In this document: positions 34,714-43,130 of the stretch, in pieces
Position numbering within the stretch: the stretch's first letter is position 1
How the letters are laid out: the number at the start of each line of letters is the position of its first letter
From: JAKFDI01 sp036676235
Lineage (GTDB): Bacteria; Pseudomonadota; Gammaproteobacteria; Burkholderiales; Burkholderiaceae_C
NCBI GenBank assembly: GCA_036676235.1
Contig: JAKFDI010000040.1
Span: 79,932-143,931 of the forward strand
Direction of reading: 5' to 3'
DNA: 64,000 nt
Notes under the pieces: model-generated
What the model saw: the letters and a program-made list of their open reading frames with translations, nothing else
Database searches by the model: none
What the model was told of the DNA's origin: nothing
Position numbers and translations under genes: made by a program

Positions 34714-34899
34714 TCACAGGACTTCGATCAGGCGTTGCGCAGCGAGCACGGCGAAGAAGCCGAGTGCGGCGATCACGGTCCATTTGACGAGGCTGATGCC
34801 CAAGGCGCGCCAACGCGGCTTGCCCGTGATGACGTACATCACGAAGCAGGCAAGCCCCGCAAGAAGCAACAGCAGAAGAATCGCGCGGAACGCCGCCAT
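34714..34899 (-). CDS. Small two-span membrane protein (61 aa), function unknown
   Basis: 61 residues from the ATG at 34897-34899. Helix 1 is about 5-25 (ILLLLLLAGLACFVMYV) and helix 2 about 38-56 (VKWTVIAALGFFAVLAA), with a basic loop (GKPRWRALG) between them. The ATG lies 6 bases after the lpxC stop, so it is co-transcribed with lpxC. It resembles its downstream neighbour at 34497-34703. No functional family recognised. Confidence 0.72.
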   Translation of the reverse strand: MAAFRAILLLLLLAGLACFVMYVITGKPRWRALGISLVKWTVIAALGFFAVLAAQRLIEVL

Positions 34900-34904
34900 C
34901 GGCC

Positions 34905-35840
34905 CTACCAGGCGGGCGCCAGCGCGGCCATGCCGGCCGGCGCCTTGGCCGCGTCGGCAAAGGTGACCATCTCGTGGCTTGCGGGATCGGCGAACACCGC
35001 GCGCAGCAGCTTGTTGTTGAGCGCATGGCCCGACTTGAAAGCGCTGTACGCCGCAAGCAGCGGATGACCCGCCACCTGCATGTCGCCGATGGCATCGAGG
35101 ATCTTGTGCTTCACGAACTCGTCGTCGTAGCGCAGGCCGCCGTTGTTCAGCACCTTGTAGTCGTCGACCATCACCGCGTTGTCCATGCTGCCGCCAAGCG
35201 CCAGGCCGCGCGAACGCATCATCTCCACGTCCTTGGTGAAGCCGAAGGTGCGCGCGCGCGCGATCTCGCGCTTGTAGCCGCCGCCGGCCATGTCGAAGAC
35301 ATAGCGCTGGCCCGTCAGGTTGACCGCCGGGTTGTCGAAGGCGATCTCGAAGGTGAGCGTGTAGCCGTCGTGCGGCTCCAGCCGCGCCCACATCAGGCGG
35401 CTGCCCTCGCCCTCGCGCACCTCCACCGGCTTCTTGATGCGCAGGAAGCGCTTGGGCGCGTTCTGCAGCTCGATGCCGGCGCTCTGCAACAGGAACACGA
35501 AGCTCGCCGCCGAGCCGTCGAGGATGGGCACTTCTTCGGCCGTGATGTCGACGATCAGGTTGTCGAGCCCGAGGCCCGCGCAGGCCGACAGCAGGTGCTC
35601 GATGGTGCGTACCTTGGGCGCGCCCGGGTCACCATTGGCCGACAGCGTGGTGTTCAAGCGCGTGTCGGTGATGGCGAAGGGCTCGACCTTGATGTCCACG
35701 GGCGTCGGCAGGTCCACGCGGCGGAACACGATGCCGGTGTCCGGTGGCGCCGGCCGCAGGGTCAACTCGACCCGCTGACCGCCGTGCAGCCCGACGCCGA
35801 CGGCGCGCGTCAGTGACTTCAGGGTGCGTTGCTGCAGCAT
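34905..35840 (-). CDS. lpxC: UDP-3-O-acyl-N-acetylglucosamine deacetylase LpxC
   Basis: 311 residues from the ATG at 35838-35840 (MLQQRTLKSLTRAVGVGLHGG). Zinc and catalytic motifs are present: EHLLSACAGLGLDNL, HKILDAIGDMQVAGHP (two zinc ligands) and SGHALNNKLLRAVFAD with the general acid His. LpxC catalyses the committed step of lipid A synthesis. It is the last named gene of the dcw cluster, separated from ftsZ by 124 bases that include a repeat element at 35911-35946, and two small membrane proteins follow. Confidence 0.97.
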   Translation of the reverse strand: MLQQRTLKSLTRAVGVGLHGGQRVELTLRPAPPDTGIVFRRVDLPTPVDIKVEPFAITDTRLNTTLSANGDPGAPKVRTIEHLLSACAGLGLDNLIVDITAEEVPILDGSAASFVFLLQSAGIELQNAPKRFLRIKKPVEVREGEGSRLMWARLEPHDGYTLTFEIAFDNPAVNLTGQRYVFDMAGGGYKREIARARTFGFTKDVEMMRSRGLALGGSMDNAVMVDDYKVLNNGGLRYDDEFVKHKILDAIGDMQVAGHPLLAAYSAFKSGHALNNKLLRAVFADPASHEMVTFADAAKAPAGMAALAPAW

Positions 35841-35910
35841 CCTCGAATTGTAGGAAGCACGATGGAACACGGTGTTCTTCGATGCCTATCGTGGCGATGC
35901 ATGGGGCGGC

Positions 35911-35946
35911 CCCTCACCCCAACCCTCTCCCCAAGGGGGAGAGGGA
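35911..35946. repeat. REP-like palindromic repeat (family A), single copy
   Basis: The block CCCTCACCCCAACCCTCTCC, then CCAAGGGGGAGAGGG, ending in GAGG. The stem CCCTCTCCCC / GGGGGAGAGGG closes a short loop, with a CCCTCACCCCAA flank. It lies between ftsZ and lpxC. The same unit recurs as inverted pairs at 41931-42024 and inside murD at 45485-45658. It could also work as a partial terminator between ftsZ and lpxC. Confidence 0.75.
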
Positions 35947-35964
35947 GGAGACGGGCAAGCCGAC

Positions 35965-37158
35965 TCAGTCGGCTTGCTTGCGCAGGAAGGCGGGGATCTC
36001 GATCTCGTCCATCCCGTTGCTCGCCAACGCATCCACCTTGGCCGCCGCGGTGCGGCCGTTGCGCCAGACGCTGGGCGTGGTGAGCGCGCTGTAGTCGTGC
36101 GAATGCCCCGTCTGCACCGGCTGGTTCAGCACCGGCAGGTTGTCGGTGCCCGTGCGCTGAATCGGCGCGCTGTGCACGACCTGGATCGGCGCCTGCTGAC
36201 GCTTCTGCGGGCACAGCCCCGTGGCGATCACCGTCACGCGCAGCTGGTCGCCCAGGCTTTCGTCGTAGGCGGTGCCGAAGATCACGTGCGCATCGTCGGC
36301 CGCGTAGCGACGAATCGTGTTCATCGCGCTGCGGCTCTCGGCCAGCTTGAAGGTGCTGCGGTTGGCCGCGATCAGCACCAGCACGCCGCGCGCGCCGGAA
36401 AGGTCGATGCCTTCCAGCAGCGGGCAGGCCACGGCCGCGTCGGCGGCCTTCATCGCGCGGTCGGGGCCGCTCGCCTGGGCCGTGCCCATCATCGCCTTGC
36501 CGGGCTCGCCCATCACCGTCTTCACGTCCTCGAAGTCGACGTTCACGAGACCGGGGATGTGGATGATGTCGCTGATGCCGCCCACCGCATTGCGCAGCAC
36601 GTCGTTGGCGTGTGCGAAGGCCTGGTCTTGCGTGATGTCGTCGCCCAGCACGTCGAGCAGCTTGTCGTTGAGGATGACGATCAGCGAATCGACGTTGGCT
36701 TCCAGTTCGGCCAGGCCCGCGTCGGCCGCCTTCATGCGGCGGTTGCCCTCGAACTCGAAGGGCTTGGTGACCACGCCCACGGTGAGGATGCCCATCTCCT
36801 TGGCCACGCGCGCGATCACGGGCGCTGCGCCCGTACCCGTGCCGCCGCCCATGCCGGCGGTGATGAACAGCATGTTCGAGCCGGTGATGGATTCGCGGAT
36901 GCGGTCCACCGCCTCTTCGGCCGCGGCGCGGCCGGCTTCCGGCTTGGCGCCGGCGCCGAGGCCCGAGTTGCCCAGTTGGATGAGCTGGTGCGCGCTCGAG
37001 CGGTTGAGCGCCTGCGCGTCGGTGTTGGCGACGACGAACTGAACGCCCTGCACGCCGTTCGCAATCATGTGGTCGACGGCATTGCCGCCGCCCCCACCCA
37101 CGCCGATCACCTTGATCTGGGTGCCCAAGTCGAACTCTTCGATCATTTCGATAGCCAT
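35965..37158 (-). CDS. ftsZ: Cell division protein FtsZ
   Basis: 397 residues from the ATG at 37156-37158; the GGAG before it is the ribosome binding site, so upstream TTG is not needed. IKVIGVGGGGGNAVDHMI, the GTP signature GGGTGTGAAPVIARVAK (GGGTGTG), the T7 loop DVDFEDVKTVM-type sequence NVDFEDVKTVM, and the C-terminal peptide IEIPAFLRKQAD, which binds FtsA and other partners. FtsZ is the tubulin-like GTPase of the division ring. It is preceded by 204 bases after ftsA, which may hold an ftsZ promoter. Confidence 0.98.
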   Translation of the reverse strand: MAIEMIEEFDLGTQIKVIGVGGGGGNAVDHMIANGVQGVQFVVANTDAQALNRSSAHQLIQLGNSGLGAGAKPEAGRAAAEEAVDRIRESITGSNMLFITAGMGGGTGTGAAPVIARVAKEMGILTVGVVTKPFEFEGNRRMKAADAGLAELEANVDSLIVILNDKLLDVLGDDITQDQAFAHANDVLRNAVGGISDIIHIPGLVNVDFEDVKTVMGEPGKAMMGTAQASGPDRAMKAADAAVACPLLEGIDLSGARGVLVLIAANRSTFKLAESRSAMNTIRRYAADDAHVIFGTAYDESLGDQLRVTVIATGLCPQKRQQAPIQVVHSAPIQRTGTDNLPVLNQPVQTGHSHDYSALTTPSVWRNGRTAAAKVDALASNGMDEIEIPAFLRKQAD

Positions 37159-37362
37159 GTGTTTCTCCAATCCTTCAATGCAGTTGCCATGTGTGTCTGA
37201 ATGCCGTGTCGGGTCGCTGTCACCCCGTGTTGTTTTTGCCGCGGTGGCTCGGCCGAAGCCGAGATCCGCGGTCGTCTAGGTCGCCTTCGTGGCGGCGCCC
37301 GCCCAACGCCGAGGTGGGAGCCGATGCGCTGATGTGCTCTCTTCATCGTCATCACCTCGCTT
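37159..37362. other. ftsA-ftsZ intergenic region
   Basis: 204 bases separate the ftsA stop from the ftsZ start on the minus strand, the widest gap in the dcw cluster. It probably holds ftsZ promoter elements, but I could not name a convincing hexamer pair. No repeat of the two families seen elsewhere is present. Confidence 0.35.
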
Positions 37363-38592
37363 CTAGAAATTGCCCAGGAACCAGTCCCTGGCGCGGCCGA
37401 ACAGTGTTTTCACCGAGCCGGCCTGCTGCGCCGCGCGCATACCGCGGCTGCGCCCGAGGCGCGCCTCTTCGAGCAGGCCCATCACCGTGGCCGAACGCGG
37501 GTTCGCCACCATGTCGTGCAGCGCGCCGTGGTAGGTCGGGATGCCCTTGCGCACGGGCTTGAGAAAGATGTCTTCGCCGAGTTCCACCATGCCGGGCATC
37601 ACCGCCGCGCCGCCGGTGAGCACGATCCCGCTGGACAGCAGCTCCTCGTAGCCGCTCTCGCGAATGACCTGGTGCACGAGCGAGAAGATCTCCTCGATGC
37701 GCGGCTCGATCACGCCGGCCAGCGCCTGGCGGCTGAGCATGCGCGGCGGCCGGTCGCCGAGGCCGGGCACTTCGAGCTGCTCGCTCGGATCGGCCAGCAG
37801 TTGCTTGGCGACGCCGTACTCGACCTTGATCTCTTCCGCATCCTTCGTCGGCGTGCGCAGCGCCATCGCGATGTCGCTCGTGATCAGGTCGCCGGCGATC
37901 GGGATCACGGCCGTGTGGCGGATCGCGCCGTCGGTGAAGATCGCCACGTCGGTCGTGCCGGCGCCGATGTCGACCATCGCCACGCCCAGGTCGCGTTCAT
38001 CTTCGGTCAGCACGGCATGGCTGGAGGCGCTCGGGTTGAGCACCAGCTGCTCCACCTCCAGGCCGCAGCGGCGCACGCACTTGACGATGTTCTCGGCCGC
38101 GCTCTGCGCGCCGGTCACGATGTGCACCTTCACCTCGAGGCGGCCGCCGCTCATGCCGATCGGCTCCTTCACCTCGTGGCCGTCGATCACGAACTCCTGC
38201 GGCTCCACCAGCAGCAGGCGCTGGTCGTTGGGGATGTTGATGGCCTTGGCCGTCTCCACCACGCGCGCCACGTCGATGGGCGTGACCTCCTTGTCGCGCA
38301 CGATCACCATGCCGGTGCTGTTCTGCCCGCGGATGTGGCTGCCGGTGATGCCGGTGTGCACGCGGGTGATCTTGCAGTCGGCCATCATCTCGGCCTCTTT
38401 GAGCGCCGCCTGGATGGACTGCACGGTGGCGTCGATGTTGACCACCACGCCGCGCTTGAGCCCGTGAGCCGGCGAGACGCCCAGGCCCGCCACCCGTAGC
38501 TCGCCGTTCGGCAGCACCTCGGCCACCACCGCCATCACCTTGGCAGTGCCGATGTCGAGGCCGACCACCAGATCCTTGTATTCCTTGGCCAT
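37363..38592 (-). CDS. ftsA: Cell division protein FtsA
   Basis: 409 residues from the ATG at 38590-38592, which overlaps the ftsQ stop by one base (TAATG). The actin-like blocks are LVVGLDIGTAKVMAVVAEV, GVVVNIDATVQSIQAAL, GVAMVDIGAGTTDVAIFTDG (GAGTTD) and SGIVLTGGAAVMPG. The C-terminus ends FGRARDWFLGNF, an amphipathic membrane-binding helix. FtsA tethers FtsZ to the membrane and recruits later divisome proteins. Confidence 0.97.
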   Translation of the reverse strand: MAKEYKDLVVGLDIGTAKVMAVVAEVLPNGELRVAGLGVSPAHGLKRGVVVNIDATVQSIQAALKEAEMMADCKITRVHTGITGSHIRGQNSTGMVIVRDKEVTPIDVARVVETAKAINIPNDQRLLLVEPQEFVIDGHEVKEPIGMSGGRLEVKVHIVTGAQSAAENIVKCVRRCGLEVEQLVLNPSASSHAVLTEDERDLGVAMVDIGAGTTDVAIFTDGAIRHTAVIPIAGDLITSDIAMALRTPTKDAEEIKVEYGVAKQLLADPSEQLEVPGLGDRPPRMLSRQALAGVIEPRIEEIFSLVHQVIRESGYEELLSSGIVLTGGAAVMPGMVELGEDIFLKPVRKGIPTYHGALHDMVANPRSATVMGLLEEARLGRSRGMRAAQQAGSVKTLFGRARDWFLGNF

Positions 38593-39404
38593 TACCGCCC
38601 CTGTTTCTTCTGTTCCTCGGGATTCACCGTGGTGATGCCCGTAAGCCTCACGGCGTACCCGTCCTGATGCCGGAGATCCGCGTATTCGAGCGGTCGCTGA
38701 AAGCGCCCCACCACCTGCGGCAGCGTGGCGGCGAAGCGCTCGGTGCGCGCCACCACCTCGTCGTCGGTGCCGCGGCCGAGTTCCACCTGCGCCCCGCTGT
38801 CGAGCGTGGCGCGCCACGAGCCGCGGTCGGACAGCGTGAGCCGCTCGATGCGCAGCCCCTGCGAGGCGAACACCGGGCCGAGGCGCCCGAGCATCGTGAG
38901 CAGTTGCGCCGAGCTGCCCTGCGGGCCGTCCAGCACCGGCAGGCCGTCGTCCTCCACGTCGCCGAGGTTGGCCTGGAACACCTCGCCGAAGGTGTTCACG
39001 AGCTTGTCCTCAGCCTTGTTGCCGGCCCACACGGCAGCGGGGCGGTGCTCTTCGAGCCGCACGGCCAGCCGGTCCGGCCATACGCGCCGCACCACCGCCT
39101 GCCGCACCCACGGCACCGACTCGAAGGCGCGGCGGCCAGCGGCCAGGTCGATGGTGAAGAAGTTGCCCGACAGCCTGGGCGCCGCGTTGGCGCGGATGGT
39201 GGTCACGCTGTTGCGCGTCACGTCGCCGTCGATGGTGATGCGGTGCAGCGAGAAAGCCGGCTGGCGCATGGCCCAGTTGAACGCGAGCACGAGCAGGGCG
39301 AGCGCCGCCAGCACGAACAGCACATTGGCCGTCATGTGCATCAGCCGCACGTCACCGGGAAGCTCGGCGGCGTCGATGCGATGCGAGAAGGCAGCGGTGC
39401 TCAT
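38592..39404 (-). CDS. ftsQ: Cell division protein FtsQ
   Basis: 270 residues. A short cytoplasmic N-terminus, one membrane helix (about 26-46, ANVLFVLAALALLVLAFNW), then a POTRA domain (FSLHRITIDGDVTRNSVTTIRANAAPRL; key FSLHRITIDGD) and a beta domain ending YADLRHQDGYAVRLTGI. FtsQ links the FtsL-FtsB complex with the divisome in the periplasm. It lies between ddlB (4-base gap) and ftsA (1-base overlap). Confidence 0.94.
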   Translation of the reverse strand: MSTAAFSHRIDAAELPGDVRLMHMTANVLFVLAALALLVLAFNWAMRQPAFSLHRITIDGDVTRNSVTTIRANAAPRLSGNFFTIDLAAGRRAFESVPWVRQAVVRRVWPDRLAVRLEEHRPAAVWAGNKAEDKLVNTFGEVFQANLGDVEDDGLPVLDGPQGSSAQLLTMLGRLGPVFASQGLRIERLTLSDRGSWRATLDSGAQVELGRGTDDEVVARTERFAATLPQVVGRFQRPLEYADLRHQDGYAVRLTGITTVNPEEQKKQGR

Positions 39405-39408
39405 GGCG

Positions 39409-40371
39409 TCAATGCGCAGGCGTATCGAGCGTGGCCGCAGCCAAGAGCTGCACGCACAGCTGTTCGTAGCTCACGCCCGATGCCTTGGCCGACATCGGGA
39501 CCAGCGAGTGCGAGGTCATGCCCGGCGAGGTGTTCAGCTCGATCAGGAAGGGCTTGCGGTCGCTCGCGCGAATCATCAGGTCGGCGCGGCCCCAGCCGCG
39601 GCAGCCGAGTGCGCGGTAGGCGGCCACGGCCAGGCGCTGCACCTCACGCTCCTCGGCCTCGGGCAGGCCGCTCGGGCAGTGGTACTGCACCACGTCGGTG
39701 AAGTACTTGTTCTGGTAGTCGTAGGCGCCATCGGGCGCGACGATGCGGATCACCGGCAGCGCGCGCGCATTCACGCCGTCGCCGAGCACCGGGCAGGTGA
39801 CTTCCTCGCCGGCGATGAACTCCTCGCACAGCACGTCGGGGTCGTACTGCGCGGCCAGCGACACCGCGTCCTGCATCTGCGAATAGCCGATCACCTTGGT
39901 GATGCCGATGGACGAGCCTTCGCGCGGCGGCTTCACGATCAACGGCAGGCCGAGTTCATCAGGCACGGCCACCACCGCCTCGCGCTGCTGGCGGTCGGGT
40001 GCGAGCCACACATGGCGCGGCGTGGGAAGCCCTTCGGCGATCCACACGCGCTTGGTCATCACCTTGTCCATGGCGATGGCCGAAGCCATGACGCCCGAAC
40101 CGGTGTAGGGAATGCCCAGCAGCTCGAGCGCACCCTGCACCGTGCCGTCTTCGCCGTGGCGGCCGTGCAGCGCGATGAAGGCGCGCGCGAAGCCCTCGTG
40201 CTTCAGGTTGCACAGCTCGCGCTCGGCCGGATCGAAGGCCTGCGCATCCGCGCCCTGCGACTGCAGCGCGGCCAGCACGCCGCCGCCCGACATCAGCGAG
40301 ATCTCGCGCTCGGCGGAATCGCCGCCCATGAGCACCGCCACCTTGCCCAAAGCCTTCACGTCGACGTTCAT
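39409..40371 (-). CDS. ddlB: D-alanine--D-alanine ligase
   Basis: 320 residues with an ATP-grasp fold. VAVLMGGDSAEREISLMSGGGVL, ALHGRHGEDGTVQGALELLGIPYTGSGVMAS (blocks HGRHGEDGTVQ and GIPYTGSGVMAS), KPPREGSSIGI and LIELNTSPGMTSHSLVPMSA (NTSPGMT) mark Ddl. It makes the D-Ala-D-Ala used by MurF. It starts 109 bases after murC, and most of that gap is a family B repeat. Confidence 0.96.
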   Translation of the reverse strand: MNVDVKALGKVAVLMGGDSAEREISLMSGGGVLAALQSQGADAQAFDPAERELCNLKHEGFARAFIALHGRHGEDGTVQGALELLGIPYTGSGVMASAIAMDKVMTKRVWIAEGLPTPRHVWLAPDRQQREAVVAVPDELGLPLIVKPPREGSSIGITKVIGYSQMQDAVSLAAQYDPDVLCEEFIAGEEVTCPVLGDGVNARALPVIRIVAPDGAYDYQNKYFTDVVQYHCPSGLPEAEEREVQRLAVAAYRALGCRGWGRADLMIRASDRKPFLIELNTSPGMTSHSLVPMSAKASGVSYEQLCVQLLAAATLDTPAH

Positions 40372-40373
40372 GA

Positions 40374-40468
40374 CAACCCCTCGCGCGATGAGTACATCGC
40401 ACGATCCCCCGAGGGGATCGGGCCTTGCTTGGGGCGGCCCGGCACGGCGGCCCGGACTGCGCGGGTTG
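40374..40468. repeat. Palindromic repeat (family B) between murC and ddlB
   Basis: The core is the palindrome GATCCCC-CGA-GGGGATC (40403-40419), followed by GCTTGGGGCGGCCCGGC. The same core pair (CCCCCGAGGG, then CTTGGGGCGGCCCGGC) occurs at the end of rsmH (52389-52475), and a related one is in the pyrR-ruvX gap. It nearly fills the only spacing between murC and ddlB. Confidence 0.6.
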
Positions 40469-40480
40469 ACAACGGATGTC

Positions 40481-41899
40481 TCATGCTGAAGCCTCCTTCA
40501 ACAACTCGGCCACCTGCATCGGCACGCTGCCGATCGTTCCGGCGCCCATGGAGATCACCACGTCGCCGTCCCGCGCCTGCTCGGCGATGGTCTGCGGCAT
40601 CTGCGCGATGTCGTCCACGAACACCGGGTCCACCTTGCCCGCCACGCGCAGCGCACGTGCGAGCGAGCGGCCGTCGGCGGCGACGATGGGCGCCTCGCCG
40701 GCGGCATAGACCTCGGCCAGCAGCACCGCATCGGCGCTGCCGATGACCTTGACGAAATCCTCGAAGCAGTCGCGCGTGCGGGTGTAGCGGTGCGGCTGGA
40801 AGGCGAGCACGAGACGCCGGCCGGGGAAGGCGCCGCGCGCCGCCGCGATCGTGGCCGCCATCTCCACCGGGTGATGGCCGTAGTCGTCGATCAGCGTGAA
40901 ATGCCCGCCGCCTTGGGCCGCAGACACCGGCTGCTCGCCGTAGCGCTGGAAGCGCCGGCCGACGCCGTGGAACTCGGCCAGTGCCTTGACGATGGCCGCA
41001 TCGGGCACCTCCAGCTCGGTGCCGACCGCCACCGCCGCGAGCGCGTTGAGCACGTTGTGCTCGCCCGGCAGGTTGAGCGTGACCGCGAGGTCGGGCATCT
41101 GCACGCCGTTGCGCCGCTGCACCGTGAAGCGCATCTGCCCGCCGTGGGCCTGCACGTCGACGGCGCGAACCAGCGCGTCATCGCCGAAGCCGTAGCTCAC
41201 GATGGGGCGCGAGATCATCGGCACGATGGAGCGCACGCCAGCGTCGTCACCGCACAGGATGGCCGCGCCGTAGAACGGCATGCGGTGGATGAACTCGACG
41301 AAGGCCTGCTTCAGCTTCGCGAAGTCATGGCCGTAGGTGTCCATGTGATCGGCGTCGATGTTCGTGACGACCGACATCACCGGGTTCAGGTTCAGGAACG
41401 AGGCATCCGACTCGTCGGCCTCGACCACGATGTAGTCGCCCGCGCCCAGGCGCGAATTGGCGCCGGCGGCGTTGAGCCGCCCGCCGATCACGAAGGTCGG
41501 GTCGATGCCGGCTTCGGCCAGCACGCTGGTCACGAGGCTGGTGGTCGTGGTCTTGCCGTGCGTACCGGCGATGGCGAGGCCCTTCTTCAGGCGCATCAGC
41601 TCGGCCAGCATCACGGCGCGCGGCACCACCGGGATGCGGTGCGAGCGCGCGGCGATGACCTCGGGGTTGTCGCCCTTCACCGCGGTGGACGTGACGACCG
41701 CTTCGGCGCCGGCGATGTGGGCGGCGTCGTGGCCGGTCGCCACGCGAATGCCCAGCGCCGCGAGACGGCGCGAGGTCGGGCTGTCGGCCTGGTCGGACCC
41801 CGAGACCGTGTAGCCGAGGTTGTGCAGGATTTCGGCGATGCCGCTCATGCCGGCGCCGCCGATCCCGACGAAGTGAATGTGCTTGACGGCGTGTTTCAT
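40481..41899 (-). CDS. murC: UDP-N-acetylmuramate--L-alanine ligase
   Basis: 472 residues from the ATG at 41897-41899. HFVGIGGAGMSGIAEILHNLG (VGIGGAGMSGIAE) opens the Rossmann domain, with ATP loop AIAGTHGKTTTTSLVTSVLAEAG (GTHGKTTTTS), VVEADESDASFL and YGHHPVEMAATIAAARGA. The enzyme adds L-Ala to UDP-MurNAc. The frame is open upstream through the repeat at 41931-42024, but that part is repeat-derived; this ATG matches the family start. Confidence 0.97.
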   Translation of the reverse strand: MKHAVKHIHFVGIGGAGMSGIAEILHNLGYTVSGSDQADSPTSRRLAALGIRVATGHDAAHIAGAEAVVTSTAVKGDNPEVIAARSHRIPVVPRAVMLAELMRLKKGLAIAGTHGKTTTTSLVTSVLAEAGIDPTFVIGGRLNAAGANSRLGAGDYIVVEADESDASFLNLNPVMSVVTNIDADHMDTYGHDFAKLKQAFVEFIHRMPFYGAAILCGDDAGVRSIVPMISRPIVSYGFGDDALVRAVDVQAHGGQMRFTVQRRNGVQMPDLAVTLNLPGEHNVLNALAAVAVGTELEVPDAAIVKALAEFHGVGRRFQRYGEQPVSAAQGGGHFTLIDDYGHHPVEMAATIAAARGAFPGRRLVLAFQPHRYTRTRDCFEDFVKVIGSADAVLLAEVYAAGEAPIVAADGRSLARALRVAGKVDPVFVDDIAQMPQTIAEQARDGDVVISMGAGTIGSVPMQVAELLKEASA

Positions 41900-41930
41900 G
41901 CGAACTCCTTCGCCGCTTGCAGGCCGCCGG

Positions 41931-42024
41931 CCCTCACCCCAGCCCTCTCCCGCAAGCGGGAGAGGGAGCCGGTCGCCGACTTTGCATTGCCCCCTCTCCC
42001 TCTGGGAGAGGGCTGGGGTGAGGG
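41931..42024. repeat. Inverted pair of REP-like repeats (family A) in the murG-murC gap
   Basis: Left unit CCCTCACCCCAGCCCTCTCC with CGCAAGCGGGAGAGGG stem, and a right unit in the opposite orientation (CCCCCTCTCCC TCTGGGAGAGGG, then CTGGGGTGAGGG). The two are separated by about 20 bases. They occupy most of the 154 bases between murG and murC. This inverted-pair layout is like bacterial interspersed mosaic elements. Confidence 0.8.
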
Positions 42025-42053
42025 CCGCGCGGCCACGCGAACGCACCACCCGT

Positions 42054-43130
42054 TCATGCAGCCACCAGCCTTTCGATCTCGTCCGCCACCCGCGCCGCCG
42101 CCTTCGGCTTTGCCAGCGACCGTGCTTGGATCGCCATCGCCATCAACGCCTCGCGCCGCAGACCGCCCAGCAGGTCGGCCAGCGACTTGGGGCTCAACTC
42201 GGTCTGCGGCAGATGAATGCCCGCGCCGTGCGATGCCAGCCACCGCGCGTTGTCGCGCTGGTGCGAGGTGGTGCTGACCACCAGCGGCACCAGCACGCCG
42301 GGCACGCCGGCGGCGCACAGCTCGCTCACCGTGACGGCACCCGCGCGGCAAACGATGAGGTCGCAGTCGGCCAGGCACTGCGCCATGTCGTCGATGAAGG
42401 GCAGCACCTCGGCCTGCAGGCTGAGCTGCGCATAGGCGGCCTGCACCGCCTCGAAATTCGCCTGCCCGGTCTGGTGCGTGACCTGCGGACGCTGCTGCGG
42501 ATCGATCAGCGTCAGCGCCTGCGGCACGCAGTCGTTGAGCGCCTTGGCGCCGAGGCTTCCACCCACCACCAGCACACGCAGCGGCCCGCTGCGGCCCGCA
42601 AGGCGCGCGGCCGGCTCGGGCAGCGCCTCGATCTCGGCGCGCACCGGGTTGCCGGTGACGACGGCGTTCTTCACCGTGCGCGTCGATTCGCCGTCGAAGC
42701 CGAAGGCGATGCGGTCGGCCACCGGCAGCAAGGCCTTGTTGCTCATCAGCAATGCGGCGTCGGCGTTGACCAGCATCAGCGGCTTGTTGAGCAGCGAGGC
42801 CATCATGCCGCCGGGAAAGCACACGTAGCCGCCCATGCCGAGCACCGCGTTCGCGCGCCGCCGGCGAATGATGCGCAGGCAGCTGGCGAAGGCGCCGAGC
42901 AGGCGAAATCCGCCGGTCGCGGTGTGCATCAGGCCCTTGCCGCGCACGCCGCTGAAGCGGATGGAATCCATCTCGATGCCACTCGGCGGCACGAGCTTGT
43001 TCTCCATGCCGTGGGTGGTGCCGAGCCAGCTCACGGTCCAGCCGCGGGACTGCATCTCGTGGGCGACGGCGAGGCCGGGGATGACGTGGCCGCCCGTGCC
43101 GGCCGCCATGACGACGAGATGGCGGCTCAT
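42054..43130 (-). CDS. murG: UDP-N-acetylglucosamine--N-acetylmuramyl-(pentapeptide) pyrophosphoryl-undecaprenol N-acetylglucosamine transferase
   Basis: 358 residues. VVMAAGTGGHVIPGLAVAHEM (GTGGH), LGMGGYVCFPGGMMASLLNKPL (GGYVCFPGG), VVGGSLGAKALND and VCRAGAVTVSELCAAGVPGVLVPLV are MurG blocks (short forms SLGAKAL, RAGAVTVSELCAAG). The enzyme makes lipid II from lipid I at the inner membrane face. The ATG at 43128-43130 overlaps the ftsW stop (ATGA). Confidence 0.97.
   Translation of the reverse strand: MSRHLVVMAAGTGGHVIPGLAVAHEMQSRGWTVSWLGTTHGMENKLVPPSGIEMDSIRFSGVRGKGLMHTATGGFRLLGAFASCLRIIRRRRANAVLGMGGYVCFPGGMMASLLNKPLMLVNADAALLMSNKALLPVADRIAFGFDGESTRTVKNAVVTGNPVRAEIEALPEPAARLAGRSGPLRVLVVGGSLGAKALNDCVPQALTLIDPQQRPQVTHQTGQANFEAVQAAYAQLSLQAEVLPFIDDMAQCLADCDLIVCRAGAVTVSELCAAGVPGVLVPLVVSTTSHQRDNARWLASHGAGIHLPQTELSPKSLADLLGGLRREALMAMAIQARSLAKPKAAARVADEIERLVAA

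Noticed and set aside
37159..37362. A possible small RNA or gene in the ftsA-ftsZ gap
   Set aside because: No convincing frame, start or conserved structure; more likely the ftsZ leader.
42025..42053. Extension of murC upstream through the repeat pair
   Set aside because: The frame is open, but the extra residues are repeat-derived and the family-typical start is the ATG at 41897-41899.
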